From contig NZ_RAQK01000002.1 of the NCBI RefSeq assembly GCF_003610455.1, forward strand, positions 992,001-1,056,000: a stretch of 64,000 nucleotides of DNA, read 5' to 3'. This document shows positions 9,713-18,225 of the stretch, one piece after another. Source of the DNA: Sulfitobacter guttiformis. Lineage in GTDB: Bacteria > Pseudomonadota > Alphaproteobacteria > Rhodobacterales > Rhodobacteraceae. Numbering within the stretch: position 1 is the stretch's first letter; each line of letters starts with the position of its first letter. A program made the translations under genes and the position numbers. A model generated the notes under the pieces. The model had not been told where the DNA came from and made no database searches. It worked only from the letters and a program-made list of their open reading frames with translations.

Positions 9713-10501
9713 TCAATCACTCAGGTCAGAAAACAAATTATCGCTCTCGACAAAATCAAGGCGCTCTGTCGCAACAGTGCCCTCGTTTATGTCGCGCACT
9801 TCTACACGGCCGTCACCATATCCGATCACCACTGTATCACAGATGTCGATAAACAGACCGTTTTCGACCACTCCGGGCATCTGGTTGACCACCAGCGACA
9901 GCTGTCGCGGGTTGCCGATGCGGTTGAGGTGAAGATCGAGAATATAGTTACCCTCGTCGGTATGGAACGGGCGGTCGCCGTTCATCCGAAGTGTGCTGGA
10001 TCGCCCAAGCACATCCATCGAGATCAGCGTCTCCTCAACCAGTGCCTGTGTGGTCTGCCAGCCGAACGGTATGACTTCGATGGGTAACGGGAAAGCCCCC
10101 AGATGCTCGACCTCTTTGCCGATATCGGCAATTACGATCATTTGGTCGCTGGCTGTTGCTACGATTTTCTCTTGCAGCAATGCGCCTCCGCCGCCCTTTA
10201 TCAGGTTCAACTCACCGTCAAATTCATCCGCGCCATCTATGGTAATATCGAGCCATTTTGCCTCGTCCAGACTTATGACTTCGATGCCGACATCGCGGGC
10301 CAACTGGGCGGTGCGGCTCGACGTGGGGACACCACGGATTTTGAGCCCGTCATCGCGCACCATCTCGCCCAGACAACGGACCAGCCACGCAGCGGTTGAT
10401 CCGGTTCCCAGCCCCACACGCATACCGTCCTCCACAAATTGGGCCGCACGTTTGGCCGCGACGAATTTTGCTTTGTCTATGGGTGACAGGTCTGAAGACA
10501 T
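9713..10501 (-). CDS. rpiA: Ribose-5-phosphate isomerase A
   Basis: A 262-residue enzyme interconverting ribose-5-phosphate and ribulose-5-phosphate in the pentose phosphate pathway. Start ATG 10501 has CGGAG 10 bases upstream; the longer frame upstream is not supported. RpiA signatures are GLGTGSTAAWLV (phosphate loop), the catalytic segment TIDGADEFDGELNLIKGGGGALLQEK and the KEV motif of the active site. The stop is 11 bases from the gor start, giving an rpiA-gor operon. The upstream 170 bases separate it from the divergent GST gene. Confidence 0.96.
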   Translation of the reverse strand: MSSDLSPIDKAKFVAAKRAAQFVEDGMRVGLGTGSTAAWLVRCLGEMVRDDGLKIRGVPTSSRTAQLARDVGIEVISLDEAKWLDITIDGADEFDGELNLIKGGGGALLQEKIVATASDQMIVIADIGKEVEHLGAFPLPIEVIPFGWQTTQALVEETLISMDVLGRSSTLRMNGDRPFHTDEGNYILDLHLNRIGNPRQLSLVVNQMPGVVENGLFIDICDTVVIGYGDGRVEVRDINEGTVATERLDFVESDNLFSDLSD

Positions 10502-10671
10502 GGTGAACTGCTCCGGTTGGGTATGGCCGTCCTTATAGGAAAGATGCGCGCAGGGTGCGAGGGGCAATCGTGCGGCGCGGTGCCACGCCATCCCGCGCGC
10601 GCGCCCGAAACACGCGACAGCCTGTCGCTTTCAGGTGTGCAGGTTGTGTCCCGCGCAGGCAAACAGCCCCC

Positions 10672-11373
10672 ATGACCTATGTGCTTCATTATGCTCCCGA
10701 CAACGCCTCGCTGATTGTCCGCCTTGCCCTTGAGCATCGCGGGCTGCCTTTTGACACACGGCTGGTCGATCGCAGGACCCAAAGCCAGCGCAGTGCGGCC
10801 TATCTGGCCCTTAATCCGCACGGTCTTATCCCCGTTCTTGAAACGCCCCAAGGGCCGCTGTTTGAAACGGGTGCGATCGTATTGTGGCTGGGCGATACGC
10901 ACGGAGGTCTCGGCCCTGGTCCGCAATCTCCTGATCGCGGTGCCTATCTCAAATGGCTGTTCTTCACCGCAAACACCCTGCACCCTGTCCTGCGCATGAT
11001 GTTCTATCCTGAGAAATATATTGGTCCCGACAGCGCGCACCATACCGCCCTGCGCACAGGTCTGCACAACCAGATCTGCGCCGCGCTTGCAGCACTGGAG
11101 CAGATCGCCGCCTCCCGCCCCGACTGGCTCGGGGCGCAGTCGCCCAGCGCGCTCGACTTTTATATCGCGGCCTGCCTTCGTTGGTGTGCGCTCTATCCAA
11201 CCAATGTTCCGCGCGGCTGGTTTGACCTCGGGGCGACACCGGCACTGGCGGCTTTATGCAAGCGCCTTGAATGCCTTCCTTGCGTGCATGCCGTGCAGAC
11301 AGCAGAAGGTCTGGGAGCCACACCATTCACTGCGCCACAATACGCCAATCCACCCCATGGGAGTGCAACCTGA
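10672..11373 (+). CDS. Glutathione S-transferase family protein
   Basis: A 233-residue cytosolic GST. ATG 10672 starts the thioredoxin-like N-domain directly (TYVLHYAPDNASLIVRLALEHRG). The cis-proline/GSH-binding segment NPHGLIPVLETPQGPLFETGAIVLWL is complete, and an all-helical C-domain follows. The catalytic position near the N-terminus is Asn/Ser-rich, as in beta/zeta-like bacterial GSTs. The substrate is unknown. Its TGA overlaps the sdaA ATG (TGATG), so the two are translationally coupled, which is an uncommon pairing. Confidence 0.88.
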   Translation: MTYVLHYAPDNASLIVRLALEHRGLPFDTRLVDRRTQSQRSAAYLALNPHGLIPVLETPQGPLFETGAIVLWLGDTHGGLGPGPQSPDRGAYLKWLFFTANTLHPVLRMMFYPEKYIGPDSAHHTALRTGLHNQICAALAALEQIAASRPDWLGAQSPSALDFYIAACLRWCALYPTNVPRGWFDLGATPALAALCKRLECLPCVHAVQTAEGLGATPFTAPQYANPPHGSAT

Positions 11374-12746
11374 TGTTTCTATCCGTTTTCGAGATGTTCA
11401 AAGTCGGTATTGGCCCCTCGTCCTCGCATACGATGGGGCCGATGGTCGCGGCGGCACGCTTCCTCGACATGATGCGGGCGTCGCCGTTTCGGTTTACCGG
11501 CGTGCGCGCCTCGCTGCACGGCAGCCTTGCCTTCACCGGCATTGGCCATGCAACCGACCGCGCCACCATTCTGGGCCTCGCCGGCTTCACACCCGAAAGC
11601 TATGAGGCAGGCCGCGCCGATGAGGCCCTGAAAGGGATCGAGGAGGCCCACATGATTTCTGTGGATGGCCTCGCCCCCCTGCGTTTCAACCCAAAAACCG
11701 ATCTGGTGTTCGATTATGATACCCCGCTTAAAGGTCACGCAAACGGCATGGTCTTGATGGCCACAGACGCACAGGGCGATATCACGCTGCGACAGGTCTA
11801 TTATTCCATCGGGGGCGGTTTTGTGATGACCGAAGAGGAGCTTGCCGCAGGCAAGGACACCGATGAGGGCGCCCCCGTCCCCTACCCCTTCAAATCCGCC
11901 GCTGAGATGCTGGCCATGGCAAAAGCTTCAGGCAAAAGCATCGCGGGCATGAAACGCGCAAACGAGGAATCACGCGGCGGAGCGGAAAACCTGCGCAGCG
12001 GCACAAAGCGCTTGTGGCAGGTGATGAACGACTGCATCAACCGCGGGCTAGAAACGGATGGCATCCTTCCCGGTGGCCTGAACGTCAAACGCCGGGCCAA
12101 GGGCATCCATCAGGCCCTACTGGCCGAACGTGGCACAAACCAGCAGGCACCACACACTATCAACGACTGGATGAGCACCTATGCAATGGCCGTCAATGAA
12201 GAGAACGCGGCAGGCGGTCAGGTGGTTACAGCGCCCACCAACGGTGCCGCTGGTGTGATGCCGGCAACCCTGCGCTACTATCTGGATCACGTACCCGGCG
12301 CCTCCGAGAACCACATCGAGGACTTCTTGCTGACCGCAGCCGCCATCGGCGGTCTGGTAAAATTCAATGCGTCCATTTCCGGTGCCGAAGCAGGGTGTCA
12401 AGCCGAAGTAGGCTCTGCCGCCGCAATGGCCGCAGGAGCCCTTTGTGCCGTCATGGGTGGCACACCAGAGCAGGTCGAGAACGCAGCAGAGATCGCGCTC
12501 GAGCACCACTTGGGTATGACCTGCGACCCTGTGCGCGGTCTGGTACAGGTCCCATGTATCGAGCGGAACGGACTTGGCGCGATCAAGGCTGTCTCGGCAG
12601 CGTCGCTGGCGCTGCGCGGCGACGGCACGCATCTTGTCCCGCTGGATGCATGTATTGAGACCATGCGCCAAACCGGCGCGGACATGAGCGAGAAGTACAA
12701 AGAGACCTCGCTCGGCGGACTGGCTGTTAATGTGCCCAACTGCTGA
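11373..12746 (+). CDS. sdaA: L-serine ammonia-lyase, iron-sulfur type, single chain
   Basis: A 457-residue enzyme converting L-serine to pyruvate and ammonia with a [4Fe-4S] cluster. The ATG overlaps the GST stop. The N-terminal beta domain starts with SVFEMFKVGIGPSSSHTMGPM. The alpha domain carries the cluster ligands Cys342 (SGAEAGCQAEVG), Cys384 (GMTCDPVRG) and Cys395 (VQVPCIERNG), matching the E. coli enzyme spacing. It is full length. Serine released from photorespiratory-like or DMSP/glycine metabolism could feed it in marine bacteria; that is inference. Confidence 0.97.
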   Translation: MFLSVFEMFKVGIGPSSSHTMGPMVAAARFLDMMRASPFRFTGVRASLHGSLAFTGIGHATDRATILGLAGFTPESYEAGRADEALKGIEEAHMISVDGLAPLRFNPKTDLVFDYDTPLKGHANGMVLMATDAQGDITLRQVYYSIGGGFVMTEEELAAGKDTDEGAPVPYPFKSAAEMLAMAKASGKSIAGMKRANEESRGGAENLRSGTKRLWQVMNDCINRGLETDGILPGGLNVKRRAKGIHQALLAERGTNQQAPHTINDWMSTYAMAVNEENAAGGQVVTAPTNGAAGVMPATLRYYLDHVPGASENHIEDFLLTAAAIGGLVKFNASISGAEAGCQAEVGSAAAMAAGALCAVMGGTPEQVENAAEIALEHHLGMTCDPVRGLVQVPCIERNGLGAIKAVSAASLALRGDGTHLVPLDACIETMRQTGADMSEKYKETSLGGLAVNVPNC

Positions 12747-12846
12747 CGCTCGGTCAACTGCTTGGTTCGGAACAACCTGCTCTTCTATGCGTAGTCTTTA
12801 CAACGCATGCCTTTTTGGGCGCGCACAGAAAAAATAAGGACACCCC

Positions 12847-13518
12847 ATGAATATCTTGATGATCCTCACCTCACACGACAAACTCGGCAACACTGGCGAG
12901 AAGACTGGCTTCTGGCTGGAAGAATTTGCTGCTCCTTATTACGCGCTCATTGATGCGGGAGCGAAAGTAACGATCGCCTCGCCCAAAGGCGGCCAACCCC
13001 CTCTTGATCCAAAAAGCGACACAGATGACGCTCAGACCGATGCGACAAAGCGCTTTAAATCAGACGACGATGCGCAGGCTGCCCTTGCGTCCACCAAAGT
13101 GCTGTCCGGCATAAAAGCCGAAGGTTTCGATGCCGTATTCTATCCTGGTGGCCATGGGCCGCTGTGGGATCTTGCCGAGGACGCTGACAGCATCCGCCTT
13201 ATCGAGGCTTTCGCGGAACAGGATCTGCCTATCGGTGCGGTCTGCCACGCGCCCGCAATTTTCAAACACACAAAGCTTGGCGACAAGCCTTTGGTTGCAG
13301 GCAAGAAGGTCACTGGCTTCACAAACTCCGAGGAAGAAGGTGTTGGCCTCACCGACGTGGTGCCCTTTCTGGTTGAGGACATGCTCAAGGAAAATGGTGG
13401 TGTCTACGTGCGCGGCGATGACTGGGCCAGCTTTGTAACCACGGACGGAAAACTGGTGACAGGCCAGAACCCCGCCTCTTCCGAGGAAGCTGCTAAAGCT
13501 TTGCTCGCCCTACTCTGA
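12847..13518 (+). CDS. DJ-1/PfpI superfamily protein, Hsp31-like
   Basis: A 223-residue type 1 glutamine-amidotransferase-like protein. The nucleophile elbow is Cys133-His134 (IGAVCHAPA) and a conserved Glu18 lies in TGEKTGFWLEE. The Hsp31-type motif FYPGGHGPLWDLAED is present. Family members are glyoxalase III-like enzymes, chaperones or chaperedoxins that cope with reactive carbonyls; the exact activity is not shown by sequence. It is a single gene with a long hairpin terminator after it. Confidence 0.9.
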   Translation: MNILMILTSHDKLGNTGEKTGFWLEEFAAPYYALIDAGAKVTIASPKGGQPPLDPKSDTDDAQTDATKRFKSDDDAQAALASTKVLSGIKAEGFDAVFYPGGHGPLWDLAEDADSIRLIEAFAEQDLPIGAVCHAPAIFKHTKLGDKPLVAGKKVTGFTNSEEEGVGLTDVVPFLVEDMLKENGGVYVRGDDWASFVTTDGKLVTGQNPASSEEAAKALLALL

Positions 13519-13539
13519 GACCAGTTGGAGGTCTGGAAA

Positions 13540-13578
13540 GAGGGGGATGATATGCATGCATATCGTCCCCCTCTTTTT
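13540..13578 (+). terminator. Long-stem rho-independent terminator
   Basis: A 17-base stem with one T/C mismatch (GAGGGGGATGATATGCA paired with TGCATATCGTCCCCCTC) closes with almost no loop and is followed by TTTTT. It ends the Hsp31-like gene. Confidence 0.85.
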
Positions 13579-13678
13579 ATGCGTAAGCCGGCTTGAACTA
13601 TTCGAGCCTTTCCAGTCCGCTTTATCTCGCGCAAAGTGAAAAACATTCCGCTGCCATTATGCGGCCTTGCCAGAGGCC

Positions 13679-14623
13679 ATGCACCATCTTACCCATCTAA
13701 AGATGACACCCGACAAACCGGTTCTCGGTATCCTTCTTATGCTGGGCTTTTGCGTCCTCGCTCCTTTGGGGGATGCGTTGGCTAAGCTGCTGGGGACGAC
13801 AATTCCTTTGGGCCAACTGGTCCTTATCCGCTTTGCTGTACAAGCGGTTCTTCTTATTCCGCTAGTGGCATTTGCAGGCATTCCTTGGCGCCTGTCTCCG
13901 CGCGCCTGGCGTCTGGCGGTGATCCGCACTGTACTGCACATCCTCGGCATCGGATCAATGTTCACATCACTGATGTTCCTGCCCTTAGCCGATGCCATCG
14001 CCATCGCCTTTGTCATGCCGTTTTTCATGCTGCTGCTGGGTCATTTCGTGCTGAACGAAGAGGTCGGCCCCCACCGTATGGCCGCATGCGGTATCGGCTT
14101 TGTCGGAACCTTGCTCGTGATCCAGCCAAATTTCCTTTCGGTAGGTTGGGTCGCGCTACTGCCGGTAAGCGTTGCAATCATCTTTGCTCTCTTCATGCTC
14201 ACCACCCGCCAGATCGCCCGCGAGGCGGATCCTATCGCCCTGCAGGCAGTCAGCGGCGTGATTGCCCTCGTGATCCTTGCCCCTGCTCTGGTGCTGGGCC
14301 ACATGCTGGCACTCAAACCTCTCACCCTGATCCAGCCAACCGTATGGGAATGGCAAATGCTTGCAGGTATTGGGATCCTTGGAACGGCTGCGCATTTGCT
14401 TATGACATGGTCCCTGCGTTTTGCCCCCAGCGCCACACTGGCACCGATGCAATACCTCGAAATTCCGGTAGCAACCGCCGTGGGCTTCTGGCTGTTCTCC
14501 GATCTGCCCGACAACCTTGCGGCAGTTGGCATTACTTTGACGGTGACGGCCGGGATATATGTGGTGCTGCGCGAGCAGGCCAGCGCGCGCCGCCTTGCAC
14601 AAAATGCGCCACCAGCGCAGTGA
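13679..14623 (+). CDS. EamA/DMT family membrane transporter
   Basis: A 314-residue inner-membrane protein with ten predicted hydrophobic segments arranged as two EamA repeats. The first runs from GILLMLGFCVLAPLGDALA to GFVGTLLVI, the second from WVALLPVSVAIIFALFMLTT to VTAGIYVVL. ATG 13679 is used; ATG 13703 is an alternative because neither has a strong ribosome site. Members export metabolites or amino acids, but no substrate can be inferred here. Its 3-prime end overlaps the convergent thiamine pyrophosphokinase gene by 92 bases. Confidence 0.9.
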   Translation: MHHLTHLKMTPDKPVLGILLMLGFCVLAPLGDALAKLLGTTIPLGQLVLIRFAVQAVLLIPLVAFAGIPWRLSPRAWRLAVIRTVLHILGIGSMFTSLMFLPLADAIAIAFVMPFFMLLLGHFVLNEEVGPHRMAACGIGFVGTLLVIQPNFLSVGWVALLPVSVAIIFALFMLTTRQIAREADPIALQAVSGVIALVILAPALVLGHMLALKPLTLIQPTVWEWQMLAGIGILGTAAHLLMTWSLRFAPSATLAPMQYLEIPVATAVGFWLFSDLPDNLAAVGITLTVTAGIYVVLREQASARRLAQNAPPAQ

Positions 14624-15251
14624 GGTAGCCTCGCGGCACGATAAGCAGCATCCCCGCCCTCTCTATCTCTATATGTATAGGGCCGTTCGCGCGGTTGGAG
14701 GTGCCCACCAAACGCGCCGGATCAAATGACAGACCGTCAATGGGCCATTCCAACCCCCTACTACACCCCTGTACAGCAAGCAGCGGAAAGAGCGACACAA
14801 CATCTCCTGCGACTGTGTTCAGTGATAACACCGGTGGCGCGATCAGGATCACTTCTTTCTCAGCAAGGAGAATGCAGGGCCGGTCCGCCCGCACCAAAAG
14901 CGTGTGAAACGCAGCCAGCTGATGATCCACGCGCCCCCCGCAGAAGCCTGCCCCAATCACCACCGGCGCGTCGACGCTGCGAAGTGCCTTGTCGAAATCA
15001 GTAGATTGTTGTTCACTCACGCGGTGCTGGCGGTCGGGCGGCACGCGGGCAAGGGCCTCGGGGGGAGCACTATCCATATCGCCCACCACAGCGTCGGGGA
15101 TGATCCCTGCGCCCAGCGCGGTCACAAGGCCACCATCCACCGCGACAAGCGTGCCCGCGATGGTTAACGCATCTGTAAGGTCTTGCGCGCTAGCGTGTCC
15201 CCCACCGAGAAGTGTGACTGGACCGGAACTGCTGAGAATGGTTTTTGACAT
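14532..15251 (-). CDS. Thiamine pyrophosphokinase
   Basis: A 239-residue enzyme that transfers pyrophosphate from ATP to thiamine to make ThDP. ATG 15251 gives MSKTIL at the usual family start. TPK signatures are VAVDGGLVTALGAGIIPDAVVGDMDS, the STDFDKAL motif that binds Mg-ATP, and the GGRVDHQLA segment. The C-terminal tail of about 30 residues is Arg/Pro-rich and is encoded antisense to the end of the DMT gene, so it may be a recent extension. No riboswitch was seen upstream. Confidence 0.92.
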   Translation of the reverse strand: MSKTILSSSGPVTLLGGGHASAQDLTDALTIAGTLVAVDGGLVTALGAGIIPDAVVGDMDSAPPEALARVPPDRQHRVSEQQSTDFDKALRSVDAPVVIGAGFCGGRVDHQLAAFHTLLVRADRPCILLAEKEVILIAPPVLSLNTVAGDVVSLFPLLAVQGCSRGLEWPIDGLSFDPARLVGTSNRANGPIHIEIERAGMLLIVPRGYLTALVAHFVQGGARWPARAAPHISRPSPSK

Positions 15252-15389
15252 GATACCTACATGCCCAAGTTGGCGACCGACCACAATATCGCCACACAAT
15301 GATACCGTGTCTGGCACAGTTTCGGACCGCTTTGGCCTTGGATATCATGGTAAACATGTCCCAACTAATACGCAGAGGACGAGCATCCG

Positions 15390-17705
15390 ATGATTAACAA
15401 CAATAAAATTCTTACGGTTTCTTATGGGACTTTCTCGTGCACTCTTGAGGGGTTCGATGATTCTTTTGGAACGATGAAGGCCATTGCAGAATATTTTAGA
15501 GATCTTTCCGCTGACGACCGCTATTTTGGCGCAGAGCCGATACAGCCGGACGCCCAGATGCTGGCACGCATCGCCCAGCGCGAGATTTCACGCCACGTCG
15601 AGGCCCGCGAGGATCATGGGCGAATCGTCCTCTCCGCCCAAAACGCACCCGAAAAGGCAGCCGCCCGCGTTGCCTCCGACGCCGTCGATGACGTTGCAGA
15701 TGCAATCGCAGAGGCAACAGTAACTAAAAACGCGACTCCTTCTAATCCTGCCGCACCGGATACAGCTCCTGCACCGACACCCGCCGGTTCTGCGCCAGCA
15801 GCCGAAACAGCGCTGAAACGTGACGTGGTTCGCAGCATCCCCCAGCCGGTCATAAATGTCGCTCCGGCTTTGACGCCTCGTGACATTGTGCCCAGCTTGC
15901 CCGACGAAGAGGTCGAAGCTTTCTTTGCCGACAGCAAATCAACCGAACAGACGAACCCGGAAGCAACCAGCAACGAAGCAATCGAGGAAGATATCGCGCA
16001 GAGTCGTGCCAAAGCCGACAGTATAGCCGACAAACTCAAGCGTATCCGCGCCGTTGTCTCCCAACAGGGCGAGGCAGCAAAAGCACCAGCGACTGCCGAC
16101 TACTCCGAGGATGAGCACGCAGAGGCGCCAGCAGCGCTTGCGCACTCGCAGAAGTTTGTCGCAACGGAGCAAGAGGCCGCCACCGAGACTGCAGAAAACA
16201 CAACTGATACCGTTCTTGCCAGCACGCGGCGTGATCTGGAGGATGCGCTTGATGCGGATGACGCAACCGAAACCGAAGCGCAGATTGACGATGGCAGCTA
16301 TGATGACGCGGCTGACGAGAGTGAAGAAGACAATATTGCCGCGATCCTGAGCCGTCTTGAAAGCGAGGCAGAAACATCCAGCGCAGCTTTTGACCGCTTG
16401 GAGCAAGCGGAGCCCGCAGGCGACCCGGATACCGCTTCGTTCGATAATGACGAAGACGCAGATGATCTCGATGGCAACATTCTTGCCGCTATGGACAGAA
16501 TCTCGGCTGGCACAGCAGTGGAGGATGCCGCCGATGAAAACCTGTTTGAGGATGAAAAACACGAAACGCCCGCCGCGCCCGTGACGCCGTCGCTGGCAAC
16601 GGCGCCGGTAGCTCCGCGCACTCGCGTGCTCAAAGTAAAGCGCGCTACGCTTGAGGCTGCGATAAAATCAGGCCAGCTTGAGGAATATGACGACACGCCA
16701 GAAGCAGCGCAAGCGGACCCCGCCCCGTTGCGCAAAGCGCCTCTCGCAGAGCGATCCTCGCTCAGCGACGAGGCCGAAGAAGCACTGGCGCGCGAACTTG
16801 CAGAGCTCGAGGCGGACATGGATGCAGGCGACACGCCAGCACCCAGCCGTACTGACGCAACTTTCGAAGCACTTGATGAAACATTCGCTGATGATGATTT
16901 CGAGGACGAAGACGACTTTGAAGACGACGATGTCGAAGACGACGATGTCGAAGACGACGAGACCGCAGATTATGACGATGAGGAAGATGAAACTACTGTA
17001 GCCGCGCCCGTTGCCCGTTCCCGCATGTCTCCTCCAGCCGACGAGGATTTCTCCCGCCTGATGGAAGAGAGCAAGCATCAGATGGAGGAGCCCGAGGCCG
17101 CAACACGCCGCGACGCATTTGCCCACCTGCGTGCTGCTGTTGCTGCGAAGAAAGCAGACGAAGCTGTCGGTGTCTCGGATACAGAAGAAGACACCGGTGA
17201 GGCCTACCGCGACGATCTCGCCAATGTTGTGCGCCCCCGCCGCCCTGTCTCTACCGAAGGGTCCCGGACCGGTCGTCCCGTCGAAGCACGCCCCGCCCCC
17301 CTCAAACTGGTCGCAGAGCAACGGATTGATGCCGGCGAAGTGCGCAGTGCAGTGCCGGTTCGACCCCGTCGCGTGGCCGCGATTGTCCCGCAACCTGATC
17401 AACATACCGCGTCAAATGCCGAAGGTTTTGCCGATTTCGCAGACGAGATGGGCGCTACAAAGCTGCCGGACCTGCTCGAAGCGGCCGCCGCTTATTTGTC
17501 ATTTGTCGAGGGCCGCGAGAATTTTTCCCGTCCCCAGTTGATTACAAAGGTGCGTCAAGTGGAGAAAGAGAATTTCACCCGTGAAGACAGCCTTCGATCC
17601 TTCGGGAAACTGCTGCGTGAAGGCAAGATCGAAAAAATGAAGGGTGGCCGCTATCAGGCTTCCGAGCAAATCGGCTTCAAACCGGCCAAACGCGCCGCGG
17701 GCTGA
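15390..17705 (+). CDS. Large acidic low-complexity protein, unknown function
   Basis: A 771-residue protein of unknown function. The first 75 residues are ordered-looking (ILTVSYGTFSCTLEGFDDSF, AIAEYFRDLSADDRYFG, IAQREISRHVEARED). The last 90 residues also look folded (KLPDLLEAAAAYLSFVEG, FSRPQLITKVRQVEKENFTRED, ending GFKPAKRAAG). Between them lie about 550 residues rich in Glu, Asp and Ala with short basic islands (RVLKVKRATLEAAIKSGQLEEYDD; here split as RVLKVKRATL and EAAIKSGQLEEY). An acidic run near residues 505-530 comes from a 15-base DNA repeat. There is no signal peptide or membrane segment. The two ends suggest a bridge between two partners. I know it only as conserved in roseobacters. 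Confidence 0.85.
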   Translation: MINNNKILTVSYGTFSCTLEGFDDSFGTMKAIAEYFRDLSADDRYFGAEPIQPDAQMLARIAQREISRHVEAREDHGRIVLSAQNAPEKAAARVASDAVDDVADAIAEATVTKNATPSNPAAPDTAPAPTPAGSAPAAETALKRDVVRSIPQPVINVAPALTPRDIVPSLPDEEVEAFFADSKSTEQTNPEATSNEAIEEDIAQSRAKADSIADKLKRIRAVVSQQGEAAKAPATADYSEDEHAEAPAALAHSQKFVATEQEAATETAENTTDTVLASTRRDLEDALDADDATETEAQIDDGSYDDAADESEEDNIAAILSRLESEAETSSAAFDRLEQAEPAGDPDTASFDNDEDADDLDGNILAAMDRISAGTAVEDAADENLFEDEKHETPAAPVTPSLATAPVAPRTRVLKVKRATLEAAIKSGQLEEYDDTPEAAQADPAPLRKAPLAERSSLSDEAEEALARELAELEADMDAGDTPAPSRTDATFEALDETFADDDFEDEDDFEDDDVEDDDVEDDETADYDDEEDETTVAAPVARSRMSPPADEDFSRLMEESKHQMEEPEAATRRDAFAHLRAAVAAKKADEAVGVSDTEEDTGEAYRDDLANVVRPRRPVSTEGSRTGRPVEARPAPLKLVAEQRIDAGEVRSAVPVRPRRVAAIVPQPDQHTASNAEGFADFADEMGATKLPDLLEAAAAYLSFVEGRENFSRPQLITKVRQVEKENFTREDSLRSFGKLLREGKIEKMKGGRYQASEQIGFKPAKRAAG
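16920..16961. repeat. 15-base tandem repeat in the acidic protein gene
   Basis: Two exact copies of GAAGACGACGATGTC (16920-16949) and a 12-base partial third copy. It encodes repeated EDDDV. A related degenerate copy precedes it. In-frame copy-number change is possible. Confidence 0.85.
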
Positions 17706-17724
17706 TATCACCAAGACTTCAAAC

Positions 17725-17760
17725 AAAAAGGCGGGCCTCGCAGGTCCGCCTTTTTGTTTT
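17725..17760 (+). terminator. Rho-independent terminator
   Basis: AAAAAGGCGG(G) pairs with (T)CCGCCTTTTT around a short CCTCGCAGG loop region, followed by a second T run. It ends the acidic protein gene. The next 160 bases, to 17920, show no gene. Confidence 0.85.
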
Positions 17761-17920
17761 TCCGGTTGGACGTGACATCCTTATTGTACGATGCCGTTTA
17801 GATTTCTACACGCAGATGAAAAACGCCCGCGATCTACATGGGAGATTAAGACCTGCTGGAGCGTCGTAAGAAACTTTTGCCGAAATCCTAGCCTCACGAC
17901 GCAACAGACTGCGTTTGCCT

Positions 17921-18154
17921 TTAGGCCAGAGGATCTTGCGGTCCGTCAGGATCGGCCTGACCAACACCTTTAAACACCGCCTTGAGGGGGAAGGCCCAAA
18001 TTACGCCGGAGCCCACATAAATCAACAGCTCAACCCAGAATGGTGGGCGGTCAAAAAGAGAGATCACAAAAACCATCAGCACAATATAAACCGGCAAAGC
18101 GACCAGCAGCATAAAGAGCGACCAGCGGCGCCGTGCTTTGTAACTCAGAGCCAT
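17921..18154 (-). CDS. DUF2842 small membrane protein
   Basis: A 77-residue protein with two membrane segments, residues 11-33 (SLFMLLVALPVYIVLMVFVISLF) in part and 39-60 (WVELLIYVGSGVIWAFPLKA). The motif FPLKAVFKGVGQADPD at the C-terminus is the mark of DUF2842, a small alphaproteobacterial inner-membrane family without known function. AAAAGGAATTAAC precedes its ATG. It lies downstream of purA on the same strand; a 39-base hairpin sits between them. Confidence 0.88.
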   Translation of the reverse strand: MALSYKARRRWSLFMLLVALPVYIVLMVFVISLFDRPPFWVELLIYVGSGVIWAFPLKAVFKGVGQADPDGPQDPLA

Positions 18155-18170
18155 GTTAATTCCTTTTTTT

Positions 18171-18209
18171 TACAGCGGGATAACCCGTTAAATGGCCCGT
18201 CCCGCTGTA
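18171..18209 (-). other. Inverted repeat between purA and the DUF2842 gene
   Basis: Perfect 10-base arms, TACAGCGGGA and TCCCGCTGTA, around a 19-base loop. On the transcribed (minus) strand it is followed by an A run and the next ribosome site, so it is not a classical terminator for purA. It may stabilise the purA mRNA end or lower downstream expression. Confidence 0.55.
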
Positions 18210-18225
18210 TTTTCAATCGCGACAC

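Noticed and set aside
14624-15389. TPP riboswitch near thiamine pyrophosphokinase
   Set aside because: No THI-box-like conserved elements were seen in the upstream region of the gene.
16668-17405. 245-codon minus-strand frame in the acidic protein gene
   Set aside because: Antisense of Glu/Asp-rich codons gives a hydrophobic Val/Ile-rich chain; no start site and no family.
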